A stretch of DNA of 64,000 nt. Source: Jaltomata sinuosa. Its lineage: Eukaryota; Streptophyta; Magnoliopsida; Solanales; Solanaceae. The notes beneath the pieces were generated by a model. That model saw nothing but the letters and a program-made list of their open reading frames with translations. It made no database searches and had not been told where the DNA came from. Below, one piece after another: positions 34,801 through 46,799 of the stretch (position 1 is the stretch's first letter; each line of letters opens with the position of its first letter). Position numbers and translations under genes: made by a program. The DNA is taken from assembly GCA_003996215.1 (NCBI GenBank), contig QJPP01000275.1:744001-808000 (forward strand), given 5' to 3'.

Positions 34801-36119
34801 GGCTTTCATGGAAGAAATGCAAAATCTGAATACGTCAAACACATATATCTTGAGGCACTCTTTGTAGTAAATATGAGTGGAACACTTCAAGTTGAGGCCT
34901 TGAAAAATATATATTCTATGAATTATTTATGATAATTCAGAATGAACCGGATAAAAGTGAGAAAGATTATTCATTCATCATCAAGAAGAAGAACTTTTTT
35001 TCTTATTGAAAGTATCATGCCTAATAGCTTGAACAGAGGTATTCTTTTTCACACCTGATCTCAAATATGTGTCCTTGCGATTGCAAGAGATTATGTCAAG
35101 GTTGTACATGCGTTCAGTAGAAATAATATCAATTTCTCTCATGTTTTCGTTGAAAATAGGTTGATTATTCCTGTATGGGCTCCAAGAATAGTACATCATG
35201 GGTTCGTAAGTTACAAAAAAAAAATTCCCTCCTTTTCCTTTAACATTTTTGGGTCCAGTAAAAAGGAAACTTGGAAAGGTTACGACATCATTCTGGAATG
35301 TACTGAGGCATGTAACCCTCTGTTTTGTTTTTCTCTGTTTTATGCTTTGTTGTTGTCAATTTATGCTTTGCTTTGTAGCAGATCCTTTATAGGGCTTAGC
35401 ACCGAGTCTTTAATAATATCAAATGGTGCATCTTCGATCCTCTAAAAGTAGTGTATTTTTTAAGGATCCGACATAGGTGTAACAATATTTTTGAAGAATC
35501 TAAGTAGCATAACTTAGCACTATGACAGATCATGAAGCTTGAAGTGCTCTTTTGGATTTGTCACGTGTACTTGGTTTGGGCGCTATGTATTACTTTGGGA
35601 GGTTTTGATTTTAATGTCCCCCTCCATTATACTTTTATGTTACTAATAAATAGGGTAGGGATTAATGCCGAACCCCCGTTACCACAAGAGGTTAAAGTCT
35701 AGATCGATGACTTATTAAAAACAAATAACTGTCTTATGGAGATATTACATTTGTCATATGGTATTAGGAGTATGGAAGCTAGCATCGAAAATAATTGTTC
35801 CTATATGGATGAATGTTCCCTGGCAATGAAAAAGGAACCAGAAGCTTACGAAGTGTTTGGGGGGTGATAAAAAGTATATATATGTTTCATCTACTCTGCA
35901 TAGTATATTAGACTAACATTTTACATGAGAAAGTTATAATTCATCTTTTCTTGGATACAGAACAAACTTGGAAAGATGCTCAGAACTGATCACACACATG
36001 AAAACTATTACGATATAAAAGAAAATTCGACCTACAAAAATAACAGTCACCAATTTTGTTCTCTATGCATAATTTTTGGGGCTCAGTATTTATACTACCC
36101 AAAAGTATCTTGCAGGAAG
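34801..36119. other. Helitron interior, nothing recognised
   Basis: Short frames such as 35161-35445 and 34981-35199 (minus) show no domain. AT-rich, non-coding appearance. Confidence 0.4.
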
Positions 36120-36890
36120 TAGATAAAAAATGTAGGGATTACTTGTGTGGGGGCCTCTGAGGAGAAAATAAATATGGCACTTGTGTCTTGGGACAAAATC
36201 TGCTTAGCTAAGCACTATGGTGGATTAAATGTGAGGAATTGTCAAACATGGAATATAGCTTCAGTGGGCAAACTGATTTGGATCCTAACTACTAGACATG
36301 AGGTTCTATGGGTGAGATGGGTTCATGGTGTGTATATGAAGACAAATTATGATATATGGCCTCATATCCCACCTGCAGATTGCAGCTGGTATTGGAGGAG
36401 ATTACATAAGCTTAAAAGTGAGATGGTAGATTGGTACAACAATGGGAGGTTTATCTTGACATCTTCTGAGAAATACTCTATTTCTGCAGGATATATGGCA
36501 CTTACGGGGTAGAAGGATCCCTATGAAAAGGGCATGACTTATCTGGAATGTTGTGCTTTTTCCTAAGCACATATTTTTTCGATGGTTAGCAGGACAATGG
36601 AAGCTATTGACTAAGGAAAGAATGCGGAAATTGGGAATGGGGTGTGAGACTGTCACCTGCTCCTTATGTGCGGTGGATATGGTGGAGAACTTACAACACT
36701 TGCTATGGGAGTGTCCATGAGCAAAAATACTCTGGGAGAAACTAAGCAACTGGTTGGGAGTCACTAACAAGCATAACAATATCATGCAGGACATAGTTTG
36801 GCACCAGCAGAAACATTGTAAGAGATTTAGGAGAGAGGTGATGTTAGCAGCCTATGGAGAATTTGTATACCACGTGATATCATTTTAGTA
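36120..36890 (+). pseudogene. LINE C-terminal fragment (zf-RVT region)
   Basis: 36147-36512 reads INMALVSWDKICLAKHYGG, LNVRNCQTWNIASVGKLIW, VLWVRWVHGVYM, the region after reverse transcriptase in plant L1-type proteins. After a frameshift at ~36512 the zinc-finger part follows (KHIFFRWLAGQWKLLTKER, CETVTCSLCAVDMVENLQHLLWECP). No RT core upstream, so it is a fragment carried in the Helitron. Confidence 0.75.
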
Positions 36891-36936
36891 ATACTAATAC
36901 CATTTTAGAAAAACATATATTACGTGACTCTACATC

Positions 36937-36965
36937 CACGTGCAACGCACGTGTCGAGATACTAG
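36937..36965 (+). other. Helitron-type 3' end (hairpin plus CTAG)
   Basis: CACGTGC-AAC-GCACGTG stem-loop followed by tcgagataCTAG and then T. Confidence 0.7.
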
Positions 36966-38527
36966 TATATATATATATATATGAGAAAATCTCAAGCCCG
37001 CTGATGTGCCATGCCTCATTGATCAGTATTTGCATTTATCTTCTTTGTTTCAATTTTTTTGGCTTTTAAAAAAATATAGAAAAAGGCACTTTGAATCGAA
37101 ATGTCATTTTTAATTTTTAACGAAACGTCACTTTTACTAATCTCACCTCCTTTCCCTCGCCTCTTTTTTCATTGAAATCACTGCTTGAAGACCTCTTATG
37201 GCTCCTTTCCCCCTCCTCTCTTTGTTCTCATGTAAAATTCTCTTTATAGTTTCCTTCATCTCTTCTTCTTCCTCTTACTCAATTTGGAGGTTTCCATGAT
37301 TGATGTTGTTACTTCTTCGATTGTTGTAGAATGAAAAAAAATGATTTTCGGTCTGCGTTCGAAATCTGTTACAAACCTACTCATGCGTCTCTTGGAGTCC
37401 GATTTTGTTTGATTTGGGTCACAGTTTTGGATGTTCCTTTTGGGATAAACGTATTATGGAGTTTTCCCCCCTTTTCCTCTTGTTTGGTTTTGTTTTTTCA
37501 TAGTTATTTTGTTATTTACTATTTGTTTAGATCTCGTATCTCCACTTAGACGAACGAAAAATTATACAACTAAGGTTCTTTCTCTTAATTACTTCTTTGC
37601 CGACGAGCGAATTGATCAGGGAATATAATTATCAATTTTGTTGAACTAATACTAAAATCAGCAGCCTTTGAATTCTATTTTACGGAAAATATTATCTTTT
37701 TGCCATTTACATCTTCGTCTTTTGAAAAACCTAGACATTCTCAATTTTTTAGACCTGTTTTGAAACTTCTCCGTCATTTTGGTGTAAATATTCTTTAGTT
37801 AGTAGTAGTTAAGTTTGTAAAATATGCATTAAAGTTTATTCTTGGTAAGATGATTAACGCAGAAGCTTACTAACCATGAAGTATCTATGGCTTATAGGGG
37901 CTTCCTCCATCAAATAGAGCTCAAACGTGAGAGTTCTACTATGTTGCTTTGGTCCAAATACCGTGTTTGAGGAATTGTAACACATACAACAAATATACAG
38001 GTATTTTGTTCTTTTGAATATTTTTAAAAGTTCTAAATATGTATAGAGAACTTGAATAATGCCTAATTATTAAATGCATGTGCATGTTAGTCACTTGACT
38101 TTAAAGGAGTAAGACGGAGTCATGGAACATTATTGTTGGAGATTGCTTTAAAGTCATTTCCAGGAGTTTGATGTGCATTGCAAACTACTCTATACAAAGT
38201 CTTTGGTGACATTATCAATAAATCCATCAGCTCATGAAATGGTTAGACTTTGTACATGCATGTTACTTGACCTTTAGTTGTAAAATTTGATGAGTTCATA
38301 GATTCAGGAGATTGCTCCGTTATTAAGAATATACATTGTTATCAGGTACAAGATTAATTTGGATCTCTCCTATTTTTACGTAGTGTTCGCTAAAGCATGT
38401 TTGTGATGACTATGACTCACTTAATTTGAGTTTTCAATGTTCAAATCAAATTTGTTATGCATGTATAGTGACTCACTTAAACACCCTTCCTCCTCTTCTT
38501 CCTCCTCTTCTTCCTCTCCTCCGCTTC
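36966..38527. other. Unassigned region
   Basis: Starts with a short AT repeat. No supported gene; the 72-residue frame at 37331-37549 has no domain. A CTTCCTC-type pyrimidine repeat is at 38485-38523, next to the copia LTR. Confidence 0.5.
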
Positions 38528-39060
38528 TGTGTTCAAATTAGTAAACCAGAAAATCAAAATAAATTGGAAAGCAGAAAAGAAAACCTTTACTTAAAATCCG
38601 AGTCCACAGAATTCACTGTGTGTACTTAAGAAATTGAATCCCCTCACTGTACCCGAGGTTTAGGATTATTTTCTCCCAGCATAAAATGGATATACCTGTC
38701 GTTGGAGTAGCGGTACCTCAAACGCCAACGACTTCGTCGAACTCAACGAACGGCAACAAATCGCACATGACTCTATAAATTTGTTTGTAAGAAATGTGCA
38801 GAGGAAGTGTAGAAAATTCAATATTAAAAAATAAGAGAAAACTCTTCTATTTATAGCCACCAAAGGGTAGGATGAAGAGGTGTTTATTGTGCCTTATCGG
38901 AAAGGTCACAACCTATACAAACAGTCACAACCCATCGGAAAGGTCACAACCCATCAGAAAGGTCATAACCCATTCAATATGGAAAGGTGCCTATTCAAAA
39001 TACATCCATTCATAAAAAACACCTATTCATTTTCCATTTACACCTCTTAAAAACTCAACA
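38528..39060 (-). repeat. 3' LTR of the copia element (533 bp)
   Basis: Plus-strand TGTGTTC ... CTCAACA. A minus-strand TATA box (TATAAATAG) is at 38848-38856. A minus-strand purine tract (GTGGAGGAT, 39061-39069) borders it, confirming that this is the 3' copy. Contains three tandem words of the form ggtcacaacccatcggaaa. Confidence 0.88.
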
Positions 39061-39649
39061 ATCCTCCACATGAATGGGAAATGACTATTTGATGAAAACA
39101 TGATTGCAAATATTGTGTGATTCGTAGTAAGGATTAATCGCATATGGATAAGTAGGTTTCCCTTTGAACTTTCTATAGTGAACATATGTCGGATATACTC
39201 GGTCAATTGGTAGATTTGATATCTTTGAACTATCAAGCTTTGGTGTATACCTAGACAACCATATGTCACACAATCAGCTCTTTAATCGTCATTGATTCTC
39301 ATTGTTTTGTTCATTTCAGCCATGAACACATCTGGTTCATAAGTGCGTAGAGAACTGGCCTTACAGAATTCTCCTTGAAGAGGCTTACACTTCACACTAA
39401 CATAGGTGATTCCTAAATGTGTTATCCCGTAGATACACTATTTGATATACCCCGTATCAAACTTAGAAATCATTAAAAAGTCTTAACACTTTATCCTTGA
39501 TACTGAACATTGTCTCATCATGAGAATGGACCATAAAAATTATTTTTGACAATGTTGAACCATCATCAGTGACTTTGTTTGATCTCCTTGAACCTAGATC
39601 TTGGGATCTCCAGTCTTCTAGGTAGAGTTACTGCCACGATGATTTATCC

Positions 39650-40900
39650 TCGGCCATAGTCACATTCTCTTCGATGATCTTTCAACTGCCTCTCTAGTTA
39701 GCGCTTTTGTAAGTGGATCCAACACATTATCTCTTAACTTTACATAGTCAATTATGATAATTCCATTAGAGGATAGTTGTCTAACGGTGTGATATCTTTT
39801 TCGTATGTGAAGAGACTTAGCGTTATATATAACACTCTCAGTTTTTCTTTACCTTTTGACCATCGCAATGTATGTATACATGTGTCAATGGTTTAAGCTA
39901 TTTCATAGTCATTCAATGATTCTGGTTGGGATTACTTGTGTATCGACTCAATTTACTTATAGCACAAGTTATATCTGATCGTGTACATGATGTACATCAA
40001 ACTTCCCAACACTCTAGCATAATTTAATTGAGACTGACTTTCACCTTTATTCTTAACAAGAACAAGGTTCACATCAATTGATATTTTTTTTTTCAACTTT
40101 AAAGTCCAAATACTTGAACTTTTCAAGTATCATTTGGATATAATGATATTGAGACCATGCTAGACATTGAGGAGTTTTGTGAATCTTAATTCCCAATATT
40201 AAATCGACAACTCCTAAGTCTTTCATATCAAATTTACTAGCAAGCGTATGCTTAGTAACATTTATGTTAGCAATGTCGTTACTCATTATCAACATATCTT
40301 TCACAGATAAATAAACAATGACGACTTGATTTGGAGTGTTCTTGATGTAAACACATTTGTTTTACTCACTAATTTTAAAACTATTTGACAACATTGTATG
40401 GTCAAATTTTACATGTCATTATTTGGGTACTTGTTTTAGTCCATACAAAAGACTTAACAAGTCGACACACCTTCTTTTCATTTCCAGAAACCACGAACCC
40501 TTTAGGTTGTTCCATGTAGATTTTTCCCTCCAAATCTCCATTTAAGAAGGTTGTTTTCACATCCATTTGATGAATTTCAAGACCGTACACAATGACTAAC
40601 GCTATTAACACTCAAATTGATGTAATTCTTGTTACCGATGAGTACATATCAAAATAATCAAGACCTCGCATTGTCTAAATTCTTTGACGACAAGTCTTGC
40701 TTTTATATTTGTCAATAGTTCCATCATCTTTCATTTTCCTTTTGAAAATTTATTGGAACCTAAAGATTTGTTTTCTCGAGGAAGATCAACCAACTCCCAC
40801 ATATGATTATTTATTATGGATTCAATCTCACTATTGACTGTCGCTTTCCAAAATGATGATTCTGCAGAAGACATGACTTCCTTAAATGTTTGATGCTCAT
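39650..40900 (-). pseudogene. Copia RT and RNase H
   Basis: From right to left: FWKATVNSEIESIINNHMW and LVDLPRENKSLGS (40690-40890, copia RT N-terminus), MLIALVIVYGLEIHQMDVKT and FLNGDLEGKIYMEQPKGFV (40402-40611), then MLIMSNDIANINVTKHTLA and KFDMKDLGVVDLILGIKIHK (40074-40304), and the RNase H end HIRKRYHTVRQLSSNGIIII with DNVLDPLTKALTREAVE (39655-39830). Copia RT normally has YVDDMLI; here only the DMLI part lies in frame and the preceding block is lost. Multiple stops and frameshifts. Confidence 0.85.
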
Positions 40901-40939
40901 TTTCTTGCAAAATACTAACATTATTTCAGAAGTTAACGA

Positions 40940-41225
40940 TAAAGTTTTTATATTTTTTGAATCGCTTAACTGAATGAATTTTAGTTCCGATGAAGTTTTT
41001 ATATTCTTCAAATTAGAATAACCATTCAAACACAGTGGTTAGTGATTCAGTGAAGTTTTTTTTAATCTTCAAATCGAGTACACAAACTCATTTACTCGGT
41101 GAAGTTTTTATATTCTTCGAACTGATCTTTATTCAAACTTGCTTCAAGTTAACAATGAAGTTTTTATATTCTTCGAATCGCTAACCAAATGAACTCTAAG
41201 TTCTGATGAAGTTTTTATATTCTTC
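40940..41225. repeat. Six-copy GAAGTTTTTATATTCTTC tandem motif
   Basis: Copies begin at about 40940, 40992, 41052, 41101, 41157 and 41208, spaced 49-60 bases. Each copy is self-complementary at its ends (GAAG...CTTC). The spacers alternate between two types, so the basic duplication may be ~108 bases with two copies of the word each. On the minus strand it lies just before the RT start and reads KNIKTSSELK-like in one frame. Confidence 0.85.
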
Positions 41226-41743
41226 AAATCAGAACGAAGATTCAAACGGAGTAGAAAACTAAAGTTTTAATCTCCAGAAATAGAGTATATTAATATTGTT
41301 ATGTCAATAGCGCAAATCATACTTTAAATAAATAGGATATATGGTAGGTAGACTGATACCTATATGTAAAGTATATCATTATATTAATACTTGTGGATGA
41401 TTGACCTCAGTTGTGGCCACAACCTTTTGTTAGTATATTTCTCAATCATTCCACCTTTTGTAAGTCTACTTATTCAAATATCCAACTAATAGCACATTCA
41501 CTGATGTGAAAATCCAAGATATTATCATCAATTGGTTCTTCGATTTATAGACCAAAGAACCGTCATATCTTTTCAAAAAGGTTGATTTTAAATAACTACA
41601 TCTTAATCATGAAACGTCACAACCTTTCAAGTGATATCCATTCACTTTTACGTTTAATAAAACATCTTGTCTTTCAACAGACACATCTTATCATGAAGAG
41701 TCACAACCTTTCAAATGACATCCTTCATGAAATTAAAGAACAC

Positions 41744-41761
41744 GATCTTTAATTGATTGAA
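41744..41761. repeat. Left target duplication of the RTE LINE (18 bp)
   Basis: gatctttaattgattgaa, repeated exactly at 45962-45979. Confidence 0.93.
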
Positions 41762-42712
41762 TATTGAACACCATAAGCAGAAGATACTATACTTTGCTCT
41801 CTATTTTCCGTCGGCGAACTCCTTCCTATCTCTTTCTCCGGCGAATTCCACTTATCCAACTGCTTCTTCTCCGTCCACCGGCTCCTCCTCGCCGTCGCCG
41901 TCGCCGGCATCTTCAGGAGCTTCATATCTCTCTTTATGCTCAGAAGCTTCTCCGTATAAATCCAGCTCACGGCTACAACTGCCGGCTCCGGCTCCGGCGG
42001 CTTCCGACGGAAGGCTTGAGTTTTTCTTTTTCCCTCCTTTCATTCTCAGATCTTGCTCTCTTTCTCTCTTTTCTTTGTGTTTCTTGTGTATCTTCTCCTT
42101 GCAGGTCCTTTGCAACCTCAGATCCGGCTCAATTACCGGCGTCCACCGCGTTTCCGACGACCACCAAGACTCCGGCGAACAAGAAGATTCCGGCGACCAA
42201 TTTCGACACCCCATCTTGCCGGAATCCAACCACTTTAGCAAGCAGACCGTCCTTCTCTCCTCACAGCTTGACCCCGGTGACTTCTATCCCTAGGCTTTAT
42301 TTTCGTCCTCAGTTTTTTTTATCGCATTCTTGATAGCCTATTTAGGTTGACATTTCTGTCATTGCTTTAACACTAGCTGTCTAGTTTTTTTTTACATTTT
42401 ATATTGATTTTGACGTGTAGCGTATTCGGGAAGCAAATTATTGGCTCTATATCATGTTTGGTAGTGTAGTTCGTGTCTCTTGTACCTTATTTTGCTTTTC
42501 TTGTCATATAGTTGTCTAGTATAGAGTAGTTGGTGGAGTTAGTTTATCCTTGATTATAGCGCACGTTTTAGTGGCTTTGGTGAATGATGGTCGAGTAGGG
42601 TCATGTCATCGGTCGCACTCGGGTTTGGGGGCAGGGTCGGGGGTGGGGCAGGGGGCGGGTCGGGGGTGGGGCCGGGGGCGGGGACGAGGGGAAGGAGAGG
42701 TAAGGGGGTTAA
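41762..42712 (+). other. RTE leader (5' UTR)
   Basis: Begins pyrimidine-rich with many CCGGCG words (41870-42190), followed by a G-rich stretch (42620-42700, gggtcgggggtgggg). Two overlapping plus frames (178 and 189 residues at 41757-42333) and a minus frame of 129 residues reflect this biased composition; no domain is seen in any of them. The leader presumably contains the internal promoter. Confidence 0.6.
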
Positions 42713-45577
42713 GGGAGCACTAGGTTGAGAATAGGGTCTTGGAACATAGGGGCTTTATCCGGAAAGTCCATAGAGCTAGTGAAAGTTCTAAGGAAGAGGA
42801 GGATTAGCATAGCGTGTGTCCAGGAGACTAAATGGGTGGGCACTAAGGCGCGAGAGGTAGACGGGTATAAGTTGTGGTACTCAGGAGGTGTGAGGAATAG
42901 GAATGGGGTAGGGATCCTAGTGGATGAGGAGTTGAGAGAGCAAGTGGTGGAGGTTAGGAGGGTCAACGATAGGTTGATGACAATTAAGTTAGTCCTTGGA
43001 GGGTCTACTGTGAACATTATTAGTGCGTACGCACCACAAGCGGGCTTAGATGAGGAGGAGAAGAAACGTTTTTGGGAGGTTTTGGACGAGGTAATGGGAG
43101 GTTTGCCTGATACTGAGAAGCTCTTCATTGGAGGAGATTTCAATGGGCACATCGGGGCATCTTCGAGGGGCTATGACGATGTGCATGGAGGCTTTGGTTT
43201 CGGGGATAGGAATGAAGAGGGTGCCGCACTCTTGGATTTCGCTAGAGTCTTTGGGTTGAGAGTAGCTAACTCTAGTTTCCCGAAGAAGGAGGAGCACTTG
43301 GTTACCTTCCGTAGTTCGGTGGCCAAGACTCAGATAGACTTTTTGCTCCTTAGGACAGGTGATAAAGGTCTTTGTAAAGACTGTAAGGTTATCCCAAGTG
43401 AGAATCTTTCGACCCAACATAGTCTCTTAGTGATGGATTTAGAGATCAAGAAGGAGAAAAAGAAGCGGATTGTGGATGACCGGCCTAGGATTAAATGGGG
43501 TAGCCTGACTATGGCCAGTGCACTGGAAATGGGGGAGAAGTTGTTGACTAGGGGGGCTTGGGGGAGTAGTGGGGATGTGGATAATATGTGGGATACGACC
43601 GCTAGTTGCATAAGGGAGACAGCTAGAGAGGTGTTGGGCGTCTCGAGAGGTCGTTCTGGCAAGCATCGAGGGGACTGGTGGTGGAATGGAGAAGTAAAAG
43701 GAAAGGTGGAGGCAAAAAAGGGGTCATATGCGAAGTTGGTAGAGAGTAAGGATGAGGAGGAGAGGCGAAAGAATAGGGAGGCGTATAAGATTGCTAGGAA
43801 GGAGGCTAAGTTAGCGGTAACGGCAGCTAAAACGGCAGCCTTTGAAAGCTTATACGCGGCTTTAGAGGATAAAGGTGGGGATAAGAAGTTATACAGGTTA
43901 GCAAAGGCTAGAGAGAGGAGGACTCAGGACCTTGACCAAGTGAAGTGCATCAAGGACGAAGATGGCAAAATACTAGTAGATGAGGTACTTATTAGGAGGA
44001 GATGGCAGTCTTACTTCCATGGACTCTTGAATGAAGAGGGGGACAAAAGCTTTGTGCTGGGAGATTTGGCACACTCAGAGAGGCGTCGTGACTATGATTA
44101 TTGTAGCTATATAAAGGTTGAAGAGGTTAAGGTTGCGATTCGTAAGATGCGAAGGGGTAGGGCGACGGGGCCAGATGAGATTCCCGTTGATTTTTGGTAG
44201 AGCTCGGGTGAGACAGGTGTGAAGTGGCTAACCGAGTTGTTTGATGGTATTTTTAGAACGGCAAAGATGCCTGAAGCTTGGAGATGGAGCACGATGATTC
44301 CTTTGTACAAGAACAAGGGTGATATTCAGAGCTGCAACAACTATAGGGGTATCAAATTGCTAAGCCACACTATGAAGGTCTGGGAGAGGGTGGTGGAGTT
44401 GAGGTTGAGACAGATCGTGCGTATTTCAGAGAACCAGTTCGGCTTTATGCCAGGACGCTCGACTACAGAAGCTATTCATCTCCTTAGAAGACTGGTGGAG
44501 CAGTACAGGGAAAGGAAGAAGGACTTGCACATGGTGTTCATCGATCTAGAAAAGGCGTATGATAAAGTCCCTAGAGAGGTCCTTTGGAGGTGCTTGGAGG
44601 CTCGAGGTGTACCCGTGGCGTACACCAGATCAATTAAGGACATGTATGAGGGGGCCAAGACTCGCGTTAGAACTGTGGGAGAAGATTCGGAGCACTTTCC
44701 CGTGTTAATGGGGTTGCACCAGGGATCGACCCTTAGCCCATTTTTATTTGCCTTGGTAATGGATGTATTGACGCGGCAAATACAAGGTGAGGTGCCATGG
44801 TGCATGTTATTTGCGGATGATGTAGTTTTGGTGGACGAGACTCGCGGAGGAGTTAATGCTAAGTTGGAGGTTTGGAGACAGACCCTCGAGTCGGAGGGGT
44901 TTAGGTTGAGCAGGACCAAGACTGAATATATGGAGTGCAAGTTCAGTGAGGCGACTCAGGATGATGACGTAGAAGTGAAGCTGGATACACAGGTCATCCA
45001 AAAGAAAGGGAGGTTCAAGTATCTTGGGTCTATTATCCAAGGAAATGGAGAGATTGATGAGGATGTCACCCATCGTATTGGTGTTGGGTGGATGAAATGG
45101 AGGCTCGCATATGGAGTCTTGTGCGATAAGAAGGTGCCTACTAAACTTAAAGGCAAATTCTACAGAGTGGTGGTTCGACCAGCTTTGTTGTATGGAGTTG
45201 AGTGTTGGCCAGTAAAGAACTCCCATATTCAAAAGATGAAGGTGGCGGAGATGAGGATGTTGCGATGGATGTGCGGGTTTACTAGGAGAGATAGGATTAG
45301 GAATGAAGATATCCGAGATAAGGTGGGTGTGGCATCGGTGGAAGATAAGATGCGGGAAGCGAGGTTGAGATGGTTCGGACATGTGAGGAGGAGAGGCACG
45401 GATGCTCCAGTGCGGAGGTGTGAGAGGTGGGCTATGGATGGTTACAGGAGAGGACGAGGTAGACCGAAAAAGTATTGGGGAGAGGTGATTCGACAGGACA
45501 TGGCGCAGTTGCAGCTTACCGAGGACATGACCCTAGATAGGAAGGTGTGGAGGACGCGAATTAGGGTAGAAGAGTAG
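42713..45577 (+). pseudogene. RTE endonuclease-reverse transcriptase, one in-frame stop
   Basis: A single frame of ~954 codons broken only by TAG at 44198-44200 (IPVDFW-stop-SSGETG). Endonuclease: SWNIGALSGKS, CVQETKW, SAYAPQAG, FIGGDFNGHIG, KTQIDFLLL; the last catalytic block, usually DHRLLV, reads TQHSLLV. RT: FIDLEKAYDKVP, GLHQGSTLSPFLFALVMD and LFADDVVLVDE with the catalytic pair intact. C-terminus RLRWFGHVRRRGTDAP typical of plant RTE proteins. No ATG near the start: the frame opens after a TAA at 42710-42712 and reads GSTRLRIGSWN, so the true start may be upstream or non-AUG. The protein would nick target DNA and copy its own RNA. Confidence 0.9.
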
Positions 45578-45936
45578 TAGGTAGAAGTGTGTGTAGGCTC
45601 CTTATATTTTTTTTTTGTTTTTTCCTTATTGTCCCGACTAGTAATCGTAGTGTTACGCTTACGGTTTCTTGTTCTTGGATTCCTCGTGGTAGTATTTTGT
45701 GGCAGTGCTCTGTTTCTGTCTGTTGTTTGTTACTACATATTACTCCCTATCGTCTCTTGTAGTTTAATCTTGTATTTTTATCCTGTATCATTGTTACGTC
45801 CTTTTTAGCCTATTTTTAGACTGTTTTGTCTTGAGCCGGGGGTCTATCGGAAACAACCTCTCTACCTCACCTCTGAGGTAGTGGTATGGACTGCGTACAC
45901 TCTACCCTCCCCAGACCCCACGCTGTGAGAATACAC

Positions 45937-45961
45937 TGGGTATGTTGTTGTTGTTGTTGTT
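45937..45961 (+). repeat. RTE 3' tail (GTT)n
   Basis: gggtatgttgttgttgttg ending at the target duplication, the usual end of plant RTE elements. Confidence 0.85.
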
Positions 45962-45979
45962 GATCTTTAATTGATTGAA
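45962..45979. repeat. Right target duplication of the RTE LINE
   Basis: Exact copy of 41744-41761. Confidence 0.93.
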
Positions 45980-46660
45980 ATAGTCAATTGATGATTAATT
46001 CTTTACTAAGACGGAACTAGTTACGTAAAAAATTTCACTAACTAGCATATCAATATCCACCAAGGACATATATCATGGGGCTGACATAATACACTATAAT
46101 CAACATTTTCTGATTTTATCGGAAATCAATATCCTTTACTATTGGTGGTATTCTATAAAAACACAATTCTCTATTTTTGATCGTATTTTACCCTTTTGGG
46201 TTTAGGAACTTACACTTTAGCCAAACACCCCCACACTTTGAAGTAATTCAAGTTGCTCTTTCTTCCGTTCCATTTCTTATATGGAATATATTGTGTTTTT
46301 CTATGGGGGCACTCAATTTGAATATTTGCCTAGCCATAAGAATAACTTTCCCTCACAAGTTTTTGGCTAAATTAGAAATTATTAACAAGGCATTAATCAT
46401 TATTAATGATTAATGATCGTCATTTTTATCGATCGATAAAAGGTGAGTAGCTTTTCACCAACGTTCACGTCTATATAAATAATTATATTTTAATAGACGT
46501 AACCTTTCATGAAAAATCATGACAATTCAAGTGACACCCTTTCATGAAAGAACACAACTATTTTGAACAAGTATATGTTCAAATATCAATTTGGTAGTTT
46601 ATAAACTAGTCATATGCTAGTTAAAAACTCATGGATTATCAAATCAAATATCCTCTTAAG
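45980..46660 (-). pseudogene. Copia integrase fragment
   Basis: Between the two LINEs the copia element resumes. At 46180-46315 on the minus strand the frame gives QYIPYKKWNGRKSNLNYFKV and WGCLAKV, followed by a stop and VPKPKRVKYD, the conserved C-terminal part of copia integrase. No other strong block in the remaining bases; an inverted AT-rich word (taatcattattaatgatta) is at 46394-46412. Confidence 0.75.
46646..46660. repeat. Left target duplication of the L1 LINE
   Basis: aaatatcctcttaag; the right copy at 53806-53819 is aaatatcctctaag, one base shorter. Confidence 0.8.
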
Positions 46661-46799
46661 TCATTATAAGGTGGGGAATCAGAATAAGCTTAAACCTAAT
46701 ACCAACTCAGCTGCCGCCGCATCGAAAATGGCCAACTTGGCCATGGGACAACCTCTTACACAGGAGGCTGCCCATCCATAGCCACCACATATGCGACCA

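Larger units (their letters stand above)
34319..36965 (+). mobile_element. Probable non-autonomous Helitron with captured gene scraps
   Basis: The right end has the standard Helitron signature: a perfect 7-bp stem with 3-base loop, CACGTGC-AAC-GCACGTG (36937-36953), then eight bases and CTAG (36962-36965), followed by T. Both sides of the proposed element are AT repeat, consistent with A|T insertion. The left end (tatacacacactacc...) lacks an obvious TC and is less certain. The interior carries a PPR-like scrap (34650-34800) and a LINE scrap (36120-36880). No RepHel gene, so it would be non-autonomous. Confidence 0.6.
41762..45961 (+). mobile_element. RTE-clade LINE, apparently full length (4.2 kb)
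   Basis: Flanked by an exact 18-bp duplication. It has a ~0.95 kb leader, one long endonuclease-RT frame (42713-45577) and a 3' end ...cactgggtatgttgttgttg: plant RTE elements end in such a GTT/TTG repeat rather than poly(A). Target duplication and long leader argue against 5' truncation. It lies in the copia element between integrase and RT, on the opposite strand. Confidence 0.9.

Noticed and set aside
41757..42333. Overlapping open frames (178, 189 and, on minus, 129 residues) rich in Pro, Ser and Arg
   Set aside because: They lie in the leader of the RTE LINE, start at or near the target duplication, and exist in several frames at once because of CCG/CTT-rich composition. No domain.
44476..45382. 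Minus-strand frames of 154 and 191 residues
   Set aside because: Antisense shadows of the RTE reverse transcriptase, which has clear motifs on the plus strand.
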